Below, piece after piece: positions 1 through 9,505 of a DNA stretch of 64,000 nucleotides. Position 1 is the first letter of the stretch. Each line of letters starts with the position of its first letter. The stretch spans positions 1-64,000 of the forward strand of contig JAIRUA010000025.1 of NCBI GenBank assembly GCA_031254645.1, written 5' to 3'. Origin of the DNA: Dysgonamonadaceae bacterium (lineage in GTDB: Bacteria > Bacteroidota > Bacteroidia > Bacteroidales > Dysgonomonadaceae). A model generated the notes under the pieces. The model was not told the origin of the DNA. It did no database searches and was given only the letters and a program-made list of their open reading frames with translations. Position numbers and translations under genes: made by a program.

Positions 1-81
<81 letters not shown>

Positions 82-150
82 AATATAACCCTCCCGCCCT
101 CTTTCTAAAAAGGGCACAAAGAAACGATTTTTTTATTAATAAACAATATA

Positions 151-187
151 AGCCGACACGTTTTTTCGAAAACGTGCCGGCTTTTTG
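151..187 (+). terminator. Intrinsic terminator with TTCG loop
   Basis: A 14-bp stem (151-164 with 169-182, one mismatch) closes on a TTCG tetraloop and runs into a T tract at 182-186. It would end transcription of a + strand gene lying left of the window. The rest of 78-390 shows no convincing gene and no TAnnTTTG promoter element. Confidence 0.8.
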
Positions 188-390
188 TGTTTTATCCAAA
201 ATGCTGCCGAAATGCTACGAGGTGGTTTTTAAAGCTACCGCGCGATTGTATCGCGTAGGATTAAGGAGGCTTCCGAGATTCTATGTGTGTGGAAGAGGGA
301 CTGCACGCGCTCCATTCGAATTCTATAGACAGAATACAAGACAATATAATATAAATTAAAATGTTTAATGCTCAAATAAATGTGGAAAAA

Positions 391-3300
391 ATGACAAAAA
401 ACAAGTTTTGCATAAACTATGCTTGTATAGGGTTGATATTCTTCCTGTTATTCGCAGGTTTGAATTTTGCCAATGCAAGTAGTTTATCTGTAGAAACCGC
501 AAATGCGGTGGAGACTATCACACAACAGCAAGGCTACCAAATTACCGGAACTGTTGTGGATAACTATGGTGAAGAGCTCATTGGTGTAGCTGTACAGTTG
601 AAATCCAATCCTGCGGCGGGAGCCGTTACGGATCTCGACGGTAGATTTACGCTTAGAGTTGGTAGTATGAACGAAACGTTAGTTTTCTCATATGTAGGTA
701 TGAAAACTATGGAGCTGCGATTAGTTGCTGGTACTACCAATTACAATGTGACAATGGAATCTGATGATACTGTTTTGAGCGAAGTTGTAGTAATGGGTAT
801 TATGGAGCGTGATAGAGCCGGCTTTACCGGTGCCGTAAACTCCTTAGCAGGAGATGAAATCCGAACGGTTGGTAATATCAACCTACTTCAGTCGCTAAGG
901 TCGCTTGACCCTTCCTTTGTAGTAATGGACAACGTGTTGGAAGGATCAAATCCCAACTCTATGGCAACCATAGAGTTACGTGGAAGAACAGGACTTGACC
1001 TCGGCGATGGTGCCGTTTCTAATATGCCATTGTTCTTGATAGATGGCTTCGAAGTTACAATACAAGAGGTTAATGATTTGGATATTAATCGTATCGCATC
1101 AGTTACCCTGTTGAAAGATGCCAGTTCTACGGCTATTTTCGGGTCGAAAGGTGCAAACGGTGTGGTGGTTATCGAAACTGTCAGACCAGCTCCTGGACGT
1201 GTATCCGTGTCATACAGTACCAATCAGAGACTATCCTGGGCAGACCTAAGCCAGTACAATATGATGAACGCTAGAGACAAATTGGATTTTGAACACATGG
1301 CAGGTCTCTACGGCAACATCAATAATGTAACCAATATAGATGGTATTAATGCTTATAACGCTGTACTTCGACGGATTGAAATGGGTGCCGATACCGATTG
1401 GATGAGGATGCCTATCAGAGTGGGACTTACCAACAATCACTCGGTGAATGTGTCGGGTGGCGATAATATTTGGTTGTTTACCACTGGAATCAGTTACCGT
1501 AACGAACAGGGAGTGATGAAAGGCTCTAATCGCGATTCGTACAGTGGAAATATTCGGGTTACTTATCGCGGTGTAAACAACTTGAATATATCAAACAACC
1601 TTACTGTCAATGGAGTAACCGGACAAGACGGTTCGTGGGGGTCTTATCATGATTTTGTTAGAGCCAATCCGCATCAAGTTCCTTACGATCTGTTTGGAAC
1701 GTTATTGATGTTTGTTGACGGAATCGGAGCGACTAGTAGTGGCGGCAGAAATTCCAGTACGTTTTTGAATCCCTTGTGGAATGCAACGTTATATACATAC
1801 GGCGATACAAAAGAATTTACTGTTACCAACAATACAAATATAAATTGGCAGATTTCAGACAATTTGCGAGTGGAAGGAAACCTTCAATTGCGCCAACAAA
1901 ACTCCGGCAGATTTGATTTCACAGACCCAAGACATACAAAGTATGCCAGTGTTGACTACACAGAGCAAGGTACCTACCGAGAAAGGAACCATTCGACTTT
2001 CAACTATAATGCCGATACCCGTGTTAGTTACGGTATAAGCATTAATAATGCCCACAACTTTACCTTCATCGGAAGAGCGGCTTTGGAGGAGAGTACATCA
2101 CAAAGTTCAACATTTGTGGCGAAAGGTTTCCCTCTGGGAGCAGAACCTATACCTTCGTTTGCTTACAGTTATGAAAAAGATAGCAGACCAAGTTACAGTT
2201 GGAACAATATTCGCAGGGCTTCGTTTTCAGGTATGTTTAACTACAACTATATGTTTCGTTACCTGTTTGATGCGTCTGTAAGCCATGATGGATCTACTGT
2301 TTTTGGAAGCAATAATCCGTTTAAATCTTTCTACTCGTTTGGAGCAGGGTGGAACATTCACAGAGAGGCATTCGCACAAGATTGGAATTGGGTTAACGAG
2401 TTGAAGGCTAGAGCTTCTTACGGTACAAACGGAAATCAGCAGGCTGATCTTGCTACTTCTACCGTATATGGTTTTCATCCCGGTAGCGATTTGTTTGGTA
2501 CGGCATCCAGATTGGATAAACTTGGAAATCCGAATCTGCAATGGATATCGGTGTCATCAAAAGGCGTGGGTATAGATGCTGCGTTTATAAACAACAGACT
2601 GCGTCTTTCAGCCGATATTTATGAGCGAGTGGGCGACCCACAGGCGATAAGTTTACCACAAAAAGCCTCTACGGGTATTACTTCTGTTTCGGTCAATCTT
2701 GGTAGAGTAATAACACAGGGGTACGAATTTAGAGTAAGCTACGCACTTATCAACAATGTGAGAGAACGCAAGATGCTAACAGTGAGAGCAACCGGCGGAG
2801 GAAACAATTCTAAATACTATGGCTTTGGGGATGTCTTTAATCTGTTGAACAATGAGATGTTCAATGGCGATGAGGCAACGCTACAAACGAGGATTATGAT
2901 GTTTCAAGACGGCTACAGGCAAGATGATATGTGGGCGGTACGCTCGCTAGGTATTGACCCTGCCACCGGTAGAGAAATATTTTTGAAAAAAGATGGCACA
3001 CCTACTTATACTTGGAGTCAAGATGACCGTGTCAGAATTGCCCAATCAAATCCTGTTATCAGGGGCACACTTGGAGCTAACTTGATATTTAAGCAATTGG
3101 AGGCAAACATCAATCTCGGGTATCAATTGGGTGGACACATTTTAAACAGAGCTTTGTTTGACAGGGTAGAAAACATCAGTGGAGAAGCAATTGCATTCAA
3201 CCAAGATAGAAGAGCACTCACTGACCGCTGGTTTACGCCGGGCGATGTAAAACAGTTTCGTTCTCCTTCCCTTAGTACAAATACACCTTTGTCGAGTCGC

Positions 3301-3513
3301 TTTATCCAAAAAAGCAACCGTTTGACAGGTGAAAGTGTAAATATCAGCTGGAACTTTTCACAAAGTGAATGGATTAAAATGTTTGCACTTCAAACTTTGA
3401 CAATGGGTGTGTCTATGAATGATATTTTCTACCTAAGCCCCGTGAGAGCAGAAAGAAGTATAAACTATCCGTTTGCAAGAGCGGTATCCTTTAACTTAAA
3501 TGCAAGATTTTAA
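391..3513 (+). CDS. SusC/RagA-family TonB-linked outer membrane transporter
   Basis: TonB-dependent outer membrane channel that imports a ligand captured by its SusD partner, encoded just downstream. The start at 391 is preferred over 361 because a signal peptide begins there (MTKNKF, then a hydrophobic stretch ending near ANA). In order come a carboxypeptidase-regulatory-like domain (about residues 45-125, GTVVDNYGEELIGV to YVGMK), a SusC-type TonB box region (LSEVVVMG), a plug domain holding the family signature LLKDASSTAIFGSKGANGV, and a long beta-barrel ending in Phe. No STN domain is present, so coupling to an anti-sigma factor is not expected. First gene of a SusC-SusD-DUF4843-PKD-like cluster. 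There is no glycoside hydrolase nearby, so the ligand cannot be inferred. Confidence 0.95.
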   Translation: MTKNKFCINYACIGLIFFLLFAGLNFANASSLSVETANAVETITQQQGYQITGTVVDNYGEELIGVAVQLKSNPAAGAVTDLDGRFTLRVGSMNETLVFSYVGMKTMELRLVAGTTNYNVTMESDDTVLSEVVVMGIMERDRAGFTGAVNSLAGDEIRTVGNINLLQSLRSLDPSFVVMDNVLEGSNPNSMATIELRGRTGLDLGDGAVSNMPLFLIDGFEVTIQEVNDLDINRIASVTLLKDASSTAIFGSKGANGVVVIETVRPAPGRVSVSYSTNQRLSWADLSQYNMMNARDKLDFEHMAGLYGNINNVTNIDGINAYNAVLRRIEMGADTDWMRMPIRVGLTNNHSVNVSGGDNIWLFTTGISYRNEQGVMKGSNRDSYSGNIRVTYRGVNNLNISNNLTVNGVTGQDGSWGSYHDFVRANPHQVPYDLFGTLLMFVDGIGATSSGGRNSSTFLNPLWNATLYTYGDTKEFTVTNNTNINWQISDNLRVEGNLQLRQQNSGRFDFTDPRHTKYASVDYTEQGTYRERNHSTFNYNADTRVSYGISINNAHNFTFIGRAALEESTSQSSTFVAKGFPLGAEPIPSFAYSYEKDSRPSYSWNNIRRASFSGMFNYNYMFRYLFDASVSHDGSTVFGSNNPFKSFYSFGAGWNIHREAFAQDWNWVNELKARASYGTNGNQQADLATSTVYGFHPGSDLFGTASRLDKLGNPNLQWISVSSKGVGIDAAFINNRLRLSADIYERVGDPQAISLPQKASTGITSVSVNLGRVITQGYEFRVSYALINNVRERKMLTVRATGGGNNSKYYGFGDVFNLLNNEMFNGDEATLQTRIMMFQDGYRQDDMWAVRSLGIDPATGREIFLKKDGTPTYTWSQDDRVRIAQSNPVIRGTLGANLIFKQLEANINLGYQLGGHILNRALFDRVENISGEAIAFNQDRRALTDRWFTPGDVKQFRSPSLSTNTPLSSRFIQKSNRLTGESVNISWNFSQSEWIKMFALQTLTMGVSMNDIFYLSPVRAERSINYPFARAVSFNLNARF

Positions 3514-3533
3514 AAATAAAACAGATAAATAAG

Positions 3534-5159
3534 ATGATGAAACAGTTTAAAATATTTGTTGTTCTACTTTTTACATTAGGCACAGTGCTCTTTTCGAGCG
3601 GCTGTACGGACTGGTTAGATGTAGAACCCAAAGATATGGTATTGGAAGATAAGCAATTCTCTACCGAGCTTAGAACAAACAGTGTGCTCAATGGGATATA
3701 CCGATTAATGACACACAATAACCTGTATGGGCAAAATCTTACACAAACCTATACGGAGTATTTGGCACATTATTATAACTTTTTTAGAGCCGGCGGTACA
3801 GGATTGACCTCTCTGCCGGGAGATATGCAGTTGTGGAGAGAAGTGTCTCTTTTTCAGCATTATGACAGACCAAGCGATATCGCAGAGAGAGTCTGGAACA
3901 ATGCTTATAGAGCAATTTTTGAGATAAATCTCTTTATCAGAAATGTAGAAGAGCGAGATGATGTGATGCGAGAAAGCCGCAGAAATGTACTGTTGGGTGA
4001 AGCTTATGCATTGCGCGCATTTATGCACTTTGATTTGTTCCGCTTGTTTGGACCCATTCACAGCAGCAACTATGCAGGTTTCGATCCGGCTGCCGTGTCT
4101 ATTCCCTACAACAACACTGCGGCAACGGTTCCTCATCAGCCTCAAACAGCTACTAGATTCTTGGAGTTAGTGCTCACAGATTTAGCAACAGCGGAGAAAC
4201 TGCTGGAAAACGACCCAATACGCACAACCGGTAGAAATGACAACTTTCGGTTAAATACCCTAAACACAAGTCTTACCACGGAAATAATTTTTGCTGAATA
4301 TTATCGAAATAGAAAAATGAACTATTATGCCGTAAAAGCATTACAGGCAAGGGTATTGTTGCAGAAAATGGAGTATGACCAAGCGGCAAACGTTGCTGAA
4401 GCTCTCTTGGCAGAAATCTATGAAAGACGAGTTTTTTCTTGGACGCCCATTAATACGGTAGTATCTCAGGGTAACTTTATTTTCTACCAAGAGGTGCTTT
4501 TTGGAATTACCAACCCCAATCTGTACACCAGTTGGACTGATATGTTTGGCGGAAGTTTTCCCGGCAGAGTGCACGTAGTGGCACAGCCCAACCTGCTAAA
4601 CAACATTTTCGCAGAGTTTGGCGGAGAACCTATAGCCACGTACCTGCAAAGCGATATCAGAGCGGCACAATGGATAGAAGTTGCTGTTCAAGGTGAGACG
4701 GGAACCGGAGGCGGAGCTACTTTCGTATCAAGAAGACTTCGCAGACCGGCTGTACAAGACTGGGCAGCTGCAGACACTGATACCCCTCCTTACTATTTGA
4801 ACTTTCAACCATTGATGCGGAAATCCGAACTCTATTTGATACAGGCAGAGGCGGCTATTGCCACCAACCAATTGCCTAAGGCTGTTGAGATGATTCGTGA
4901 GGTAATGCGCGCTCGTGGTTATCAAGCCCTCTTTCTCGACACAATATTGCCGATGAATGCATCGGTGCAAGAAATTCAAAATGTTCTGGAAAGAGAGGTC
5001 TATCGTGAGTTTGTAGGTGAAGGACAAGCGTTTTTCTACCTGAAAAGAAATGCAAAACCGCGTATATTTGCCGGATTTGAGACAGGGCATACACAACTTG
5101 GTAACATAACCAATACGTATGTGGTGCCGACTCCTAATAGTGAATTAATTACGAATTAA
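3534..5159 (+). CDS. SusD/RagB-family nutrient-binding outer membrane lipoprotein
   Basis: Surface lipoprotein that forms the lid of the SusC channel and binds its ligand. The N-terminus is a lipoprotein signal peptide with lipobox FSSGC (Cys near residue 24) followed by the usual SusD opening DWLDVEPKD. The middle has the helical TPR-like pattern of the family (ALRAFMHFDLFRLFGPI), and the C-terminal half has the conserved REVYREFVGEGQ-like segment. Length (about 540 residues) is normal. It starts 20 bases after SusC and is surely co-transcribed. A second ATG one codon downstream is an equally good start. Confidence 0.95.
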   Translation: MMKQFKIFVVLLFTLGTVLFSSGCTDWLDVEPKDMVLEDKQFSTELRTNSVLNGIYRLMTHNNLYGQNLTQTYTEYLAHYYNFFRAGGTGLTSLPGDMQLWREVSLFQHYDRPSDIAERVWNNAYRAIFEINLFIRNVEERDDVMRESRRNVLLGEAYALRAFMHFDLFRLFGPIHSSNYAGFDPAAVSIPYNNTAATVPHQPQTATRFLELVLTDLATAEKLLENDPIRTTGRNDNFRLNTLNTSLTTEIIFAEYYRNRKMNYYAVKALQARVLLQKMEYDQAANVAEALLAEIYERRVFSWTPINTVVSQGNFIFYQEVLFGITNPNLYTSWTDMFGGSFPGRVHVVAQPNLLNNIFAEFGGEPIATYLQSDIRAAQWIEVAVQGETGTGGGATFVSRRLRRPAVQDWAAADTDTPPYYLNFQPLMRKSELYLIQAEAAIATNQLPKAVEMIREVMRARGYQALFLDTILPMNASVQEIQNVLEREVYREFVGEGQAFFYLKRNAKPRIFAGFETGHTQLGNITNTYVVPTPNSELITN

Positions 5160-5182
5160 TATGTAACTTAGAACATCTCTCT

Positions 5183-5190
5183 TACCTTTG
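5183..5190 (+). promoter_or_regulatory. Possible -7 element TACCTTTG
   Basis: Matches the Bacteroidota -7 consensus TAnnTTTG about 78 bases before the DUF4843 start, in the only sizeable gap of the Sus cluster. No good -33 TTTG is seen, so this may be an internal promoter or chance. Confidence 0.35.
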
Positions 5191-5267
5191 CATAGCTCGC
5201 ACGGTTTAAAGCTGTGTGCAATGGGGACGAGGCGAGAGAGAGATTCTAAAAAATAAAAAATAAACAG

Positions 5268-6167
5268 ATGAAATACAAAATATTATTTTTTTTAGCGCTT
5301 CTTGCAATATCAGTTTCTTCTTGCAATGAAGCTGAGTTGGTGATGTTTGGTGATACATCTTACGGCGATAACGATGATGCTACACGTGTATTTTTTTCAT
5401 ACACGTTGGAGACAAATAGTCAGCAACCACCAGGTTCAAATTATACAGGGCTATTTTTGGATCCAAGAGCGGATTCTCTGTCTTTCAATTTAGCTTCTTG
5501 GAGAAGCCAGTCGGAACGGATAGGTATCCCTATTCGAATAATGGGCAATTTGTCAGATACAGACCGCCCGGTCTCTTTTGAACTTGTGGACGATACACTT
5601 TCGATGCTCAATAAAGAAATCGAACTGCTACCCTCTTTTATTAGAGCAGGACAAGTGCGCGACACATTGTGGGTTAGAATAAACAGCACCGAAAGAATGA
5701 GAGAGGGCGGGGCATCACGCCCTATGAAAATCGATGTTAGACTGATAGAGAATGATTACTTTGACACCGACTTCACTCAAGTAGTTGGTGGTGGCAGAGA
5801 GAGAGACAGTATGAATGCTGTCCATTTCAAACTACGCCTGACTGACAACCTTGGCATACCCAATTTATGGGCAATACCACAAGTCAGTTTGGTGTTTGGT
5901 CCTTTCAGTGTGGTTAAGTATGAGTTGATGATGAGATTATGCGGATTTGATGACAATTTCCTACGCTTTTTCCCACCCGAGACCCAAGCTCAGGCTATAG
6001 CAAGAACAGGAATAGGCGACCTTACTTTTATGTATGGAAGAATAGTGAACAGGTATTTGCGGCAATATATAGAGAATAATGCGCATAAGCCTGAAGATGA
6101 AAGAGAGATGCGGGACGAAAACGGGCAACCGGTAAGGATGGGGTCAATGGGAGCCAACTTGGATTAA
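5268..6167 (+). CDS. DUF4843 domain lipoprotein of a Sus-like cluster
   Basis: Predicted lipoprotein: a short signal peptide ends in a lipobox-like SVSSC (Cys near residue 19). The body carries features I associate with DUF4843: a FSYTLE-type opening strand, a DSLSFNLASW segment, and the pattern IPIRIMGNLSDTDRPVSFELV, followed by a WVRINST strand. DUF4843 proteins typically sit directly after SusC/SusD and before a PKD-like lipoprotein, as here, and are presumed accessory surface glycan- or ligand-handling proteins; no activity is known to me. The family call rests on motif memory and on gene order. Confidence 0.75.
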   Translation: MKYKILFFLALLAISVSSCNEAELVMFGDTSYGDNDDATRVFFSYTLETNSQQPPGSNYTGLFLDPRADSLSFNLASWRSQSERIGIPIRIMGNLSDTDRPVSFELVDDTLSMLNKEIELLPSFIRAGQVRDTLWVRINSTERMREGGASRPMKIDVRLIENDYFDTDFTQVVGGGRERDSMNAVHFKLRLTDNLGIPNLWAIPQVSLVFGPFSVVKYELMMRLCGFDDNFLRFFPPETQAQAIARTGIGDLTFMYGRIVNRYLRQYIENNAHKPEDEREMRDENGQPVRMGSMGANLD

Positions 6168-6192
6168 ATAGAATAAACTAAAAAGAAAAAAA

Positions 6193-7848
6193 ATGAAGAA
6201 TATATACAAACTAATCCTTGTCGGAATGGCAGGTGTGTTATTGGGTTTACCCTCTTGCAGCAATGAGATAGATCCTAACGATTTAATGCTACATCCGATT
6301 AATACGGCGGTTATTGTCGGGCTTGGCAACACACAAAGATATAACGCAGTAGTTGGAGAAATACTCACGATTGACCCGATAGTTGTATTTTTAGAAGTTC
6401 CGAACGGACCAGCACCCGATTTTTCGTTTGCCTGGTATATGGGCGGCGAGGTAATAAGCGAAGAGGAAATTTTACGGGTGCGTGTTGAGGGAGAACTTGC
6501 ACGCGTATTGGGTAATCGCGATAATATTATGGCGTTTCGAGTAACCGATAATAATACAGGTATAGTAGTTACGCGCACTGTTTATCTGAATGTTACATCC
6601 CGTTTGACACGCGGATGGTTGGCTTTGACCGAAAGAGATAATAGCTATGATATTGACTTTCTGGTAAATTTCAACGACACCGTTACTTTACACACAGGCA
6701 TATTGGATATGTTTGAATCAACTGTGCCGCGCTTAGGTGAAACGCCGAAAGCCTTTCACGCATTTCAAAACAACCGTCCGCTTAGGATGGGACCAATTAA
6801 CCTTACCGGTTATACAATTTGGGTGCAAACAGACAAGGCTATCTATAATTTGAATGCAGCAGACAACTATTCTCTGTTTTCTTCAGACTTGTTGCCGTTT
6901 GCTGTACCTGGAACCCCCGCATTTTCGGCAGGTTTTATCCCGGGTAGAATAACCACTTTTTCACATAGTGCTGTAAGGCTATATATGAAATATGACGGTA
7001 ATATGTACTCTGCCACCAGTCAGAATGGACTATTCCCATTTGAATTTCCGATAAATAGAGTAAGTGGTGAAAATAACGATGCTCTGTTTAATGTATCGCC
7101 GTATGTTTTTGGTACGGTAGTTGGTGCTTCACTACTGTTCGATGAAGACAACAAGCGTTTTCTGCGCCATAATCATCCACCGGCAGGTGCGACATCTCCT
7201 TCAAGGGGTATCACATTTTTACACCCTTTGTTTGATACGGCAGAAGATGTAGCCTTATTTAGTTGGACTGATAACATTGAGAGGTTAGTATATATGAGTA
7301 ATTATAATACCAATGCAGGATTTGCAATTATCAAAGATAAGGTATTGGGATACCGCTATCTTGAATTTGCAACTTCTACCAGCGTTTTGGCTAATAATGT
7401 TATGAATAAGAGTTTTGGGCGAACATTTAATGATAACGCATTTATTGAGAGTGCCAAATTCTTTGCCAAACATCCGAGTCAACCTTATTTTTATATGGCT
7501 TCCGAAGACAAGGTGTATCGAATGATGGTTTCTACCAATGAATTAATCAATATGTGGGAAGATGTTACGGATGAGGTGCTTAAGCAGGGTTATAGAATTA
7601 GTGTATTCCAATTCACTGCCAACAATGGTTCCACCGGAAGCCCACAGGGATACATCACTGTCGGCTCGTATAATCCAAATGGAAAAGTGGGTGAAAATGG
7701 CAGGATAGAGTTTTTCAATGTTGATGGAGCTACAGGAAATTTTACACCTCGTGAGACAGTAAGTGGCGTTGCCGGCGGCGAATTTGAAGAAGGAATGAGC
7801 TTTACAGGAATCGGAAAACCTATCGGTATTTCGTATAAAAATCAGTAG
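6193..7848 (+). CDS. PKD-like family surface lipoprotein
   Basis: Predicted lipoprotein of 551 residues with signal peptide and lipobox LPSCS (Cys near residue 22). An N-terminal PKD-like Ig fold (about residues 30-130) shows the typical sequence FSFAWYMGGEVI, then FRVTDNNTGIVVTRTVYLNV. The remaining 400 residues look like a beta-propeller-type domain (LTRGWLALTERDNSYDIDFL opening). Proteins of this make-up regularly follow SusC, SusD and DUF4843, and probably bind ligand at the cell surface. It starts 25 bases after the DUF4843 gene and appears to close the operon, since a hairpin follows at 7906. Confidence 0.75.
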   Translation: MKNIYKLILVGMAGVLLGLPSCSNEIDPNDLMLHPINTAVIVGLGNTQRYNAVVGEILTIDPIVVFLEVPNGPAPDFSFAWYMGGEVISEEEILRVRVEGELARVLGNRDNIMAFRVTDNNTGIVVTRTVYLNVTSRLTRGWLALTERDNSYDIDFLVNFNDTVTLHTGILDMFESTVPRLGETPKAFHAFQNNRPLRMGPINLTGYTIWVQTDKAIYNLNAADNYSLFSSDLLPFAVPGTPAFSAGFIPGRITTFSHSAVRLYMKYDGNMYSATSQNGLFPFEFPINRVSGENNDALFNVSPYVFGTVVGASLLFDEDNKRFLRHNHPPAGATSPSRGITFLHPLFDTAEDVALFSWTDNIERLVYMSNYNTNAGFAIIKDKVLGYRYLEFATSTSVLANNVMNKSFGRTFNDNAFIESAKFFAKHPSQPYFYMASEDKVYRMMVSTNELINMWEDVTDEVLKQGYRISVFQFTANNGSTGSPQGYITVGSYNPNGKVGENGRIEFFNVDGATGNFTPRETVSGVAGGEFEEGMSFTGIGKPIGISYKNQ

Positions 7849-7905
7849 TTGATATTAATATGATTAATGGTTTAAACATACTTCAACTTCCTTAAAAAAT
7901 CATTA

Positions 7906-7931
7906 CTGTCGCACAATATTTTGTGCGACAG
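7906..7931 (+). terminator. 11-bp perfect hairpin after the Sus-like cluster
   Basis: A perfect 11-bp stem (7906-7916 with 7921-7931) with TATT loop lies 57 bases after the PKD-like gene. No T run follows immediately, so it is a weak intrinsic terminator or an mRNA-end stabiliser. Confidence 0.55.
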
Positions 7932-7992
7932 CGTACATAAATTTTATCCACTTTCTAGTCAAAAAAACAGTAAATTACTAATTCGATAAAAA

Positions 7993-9396
7993 ATGAAACG
8001 ATTATTATATTTAATGCTGGCAATCCTTACCTTCATATCGTCCGTCAACGGACAAAACGTATCAGTCATAAACGGTGTTTGGGAAAGAGGCAGAGCCCCC
8101 GAAACGATGAAACTGTATGCAATAGAAAACGGCAGTTTGCGCGAATTAGCATCGTCTCAAGTGAACGAAAACGGAGGATTTCTATTTGCCTTCTCCCCGA
8201 AAGAGGAAGGTTTTTTTGTGATAGGTCCAAACACACTTGCGCGCAACAGATATACCTTTTACTTCAAACCCGGCGACCAACTGAATGTGAAAATTTTGCC
8301 CGACGGCTCCGAACTTTTTGGCGAAAACACACCCGAGAATATCGAAATGGCTAAATGGCACGGGTTTGTAGAGCCAATGGTTGTTAAGGTACACGGAAGC
8401 GGCGGATCGCTTGGCAGGGGTACTTTTGAAGATTTCTTCCCATTGCTTGTAGAAAAAGAAACGGCATTCAACAATTACCCTGCGGCAAATACACCCAATA
8501 CAAAATTCAACGCTCTTTTTACTGATTTTAAAAAAGCAGATTTTACAAGTCTCCCTGTTGCATATATGTTTACGATGCGTAGTGTGCATCCAACTGAAGA
8601 ACAGTTTCCCGATTTTTATCGCAATCTCAGCTTAGAAGATTTGACGAAAGATGATTTTCTTCTTGGCTATCCTGATGGAGTGGACTTGATATCGCGCGTA
8701 TATATGCGAGTGATTTTGGGCGATACTACAATTACTGCGGAAAAAAGAGACCAATTTCTTCAAAACCCGGCTTCATTTATCTTGGTTGACCCAAGAATAA
8801 AAAGCCCGGTAATAAAAGGAGAATTGGCATTGAGGTTTGCTCGCAACAACAGAACAACGGCAGGACTCAATGAATTTCTATCGAAATATGGCAATCTTAT
8901 TCAAACAGAAAGCCAGAAAGAGCGATTGCGAGCTATTGAAATAGCCATTTTCGCTAATGCCGAAGGCAATGATGCGATAGATTTTTCATTTCCCGACCAG
9001 AACGGCAATATGGTGGCTTTATCCGATTTCAAAGGTAAAGTGGTCTATATTGATGTATGGGCAACCTGGTGTGGTCCCTGTAAAAGAGAAATCCCACATT
9101 TGCTAAGACTCAAAGAAGAGTACAAAGATAACGAAAACATCGTTTTTATGTGCGTAAGTGTTGATGCATCAAGAGACAAGCAGAAATGGGCAGAATTTAT
9201 TGTGGCAGAGGATATGTCGGGTGTACAGTTATTCGCAGGCGATGATGCTCAAAAAGCGCTTATGGAGCCATACAATATAATGGGCATTCCTCGCTTTATC
9301 CTTATAGGAAAGGACGGAAGAGTGATTTTGGCAAATGCGCCGGCTCCGTCTTCGAATGAGATTAGAGCAATATTGAATGAGGCGTTAGGACGATAG
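7993..9396 (+). CDS. TlpA-like thiol:disulfide oxidoreductase
   Basis: Exported thioredoxin-fold protein of 467 residues. It has a signal peptide (residues 1-20, ending VNG-Q), a long N-terminal region of about 300 residues of the type found in Bacteroidota TlpA/AhpC-TSA proteins, and a C-terminal thioredoxin domain opening with DAIDFSFPDQNG. The redox motif W-C-G-P-C is intact (Cys 360 and 363), and the cis-proline region GIPRFILIG is present. It probably acts in the periplasm or on the outer membrane on disulfides of secreted proteins. It lies 144 bases after the Sus-like cluster, so co-regulation is possible but not shown. Such proteins are often seen next to SusC/SusD loci. Confidence 0.9.
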   Translation: MKRLLYLMLAILTFISSVNGQNVSVINGVWERGRAPETMKLYAIENGSLRELASSQVNENGGFLFAFSPKEEGFFVIGPNTLARNRYTFYFKPGDQLNVKILPDGSELFGENTPENIEMAKWHGFVEPMVVKVHGSGGSLGRGTFEDFFPLLVEKETAFNNYPAANTPNTKFNALFTDFKKADFTSLPVAYMFTMRSVHPTEEQFPDFYRNLSLEDLTKDDFLLGYPDGVDLISRVYMRVILGDTTITAEKRDQFLQNPASFILVDPRIKSPVIKGELALRFARNNRTTAGLNEFLSKYGNLIQTESQKERLRAIEIAIFANAEGNDAIDFSFPDQNGNMVALSDFKGKVVYIDVWATWCGPCKREIPHLLRLKEEYKDNENIVFMCVSVDASRDKQKWAEFIVAEDMSGVQLFAGDDAQKALMEPYNIMGIPRFILIGKDGRVILANAPAPSSNEIRAILNEALGR

Positions 9397-9420
9397 TTTG
9401 TAGAGTTTGAGTATAGAATA

Positions 9421-9473
9421 CAGAAAATCGCAAAGCAACATAATTCACATTTGTGTTGCTTTGCGATTTTCTG
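9421..9473. terminator. 20-bp perfect hairpin between convergent genes
   Basis: A perfect 20-bp stem (9421-9440 with 9454-9473), loop 13 nt, lies between the TlpA-like gene (+) and the PPK2 gene (-). Each arm carries an internal A4 or T4 run, so it can serve both strands. Confidence 0.85.
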
Positions 9474-9505
9474 TTTGATTTAGGACGCCTTTAATACTTT
9501 AATAT

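Noticed and set aside
174..359. 61-residue + frame before SusC
   Set aside because: It begins inside the terminator stem, has no recognisable family, no promoter, and a composition like non-coding DNA.
361..390. Upstream ATG (361) as SusC start
   Set aside because: It would add ten polar residues before a clear signal peptide that starts at 391.
391..7848. Sus-like cluster as a polysaccharide utilisation locus with a defined substrate
   Set aside because: There is no glycoside hydrolase, lyase or sensor-regulator nearby; the sulfatase is 43 kb away, so no glycan can be named.
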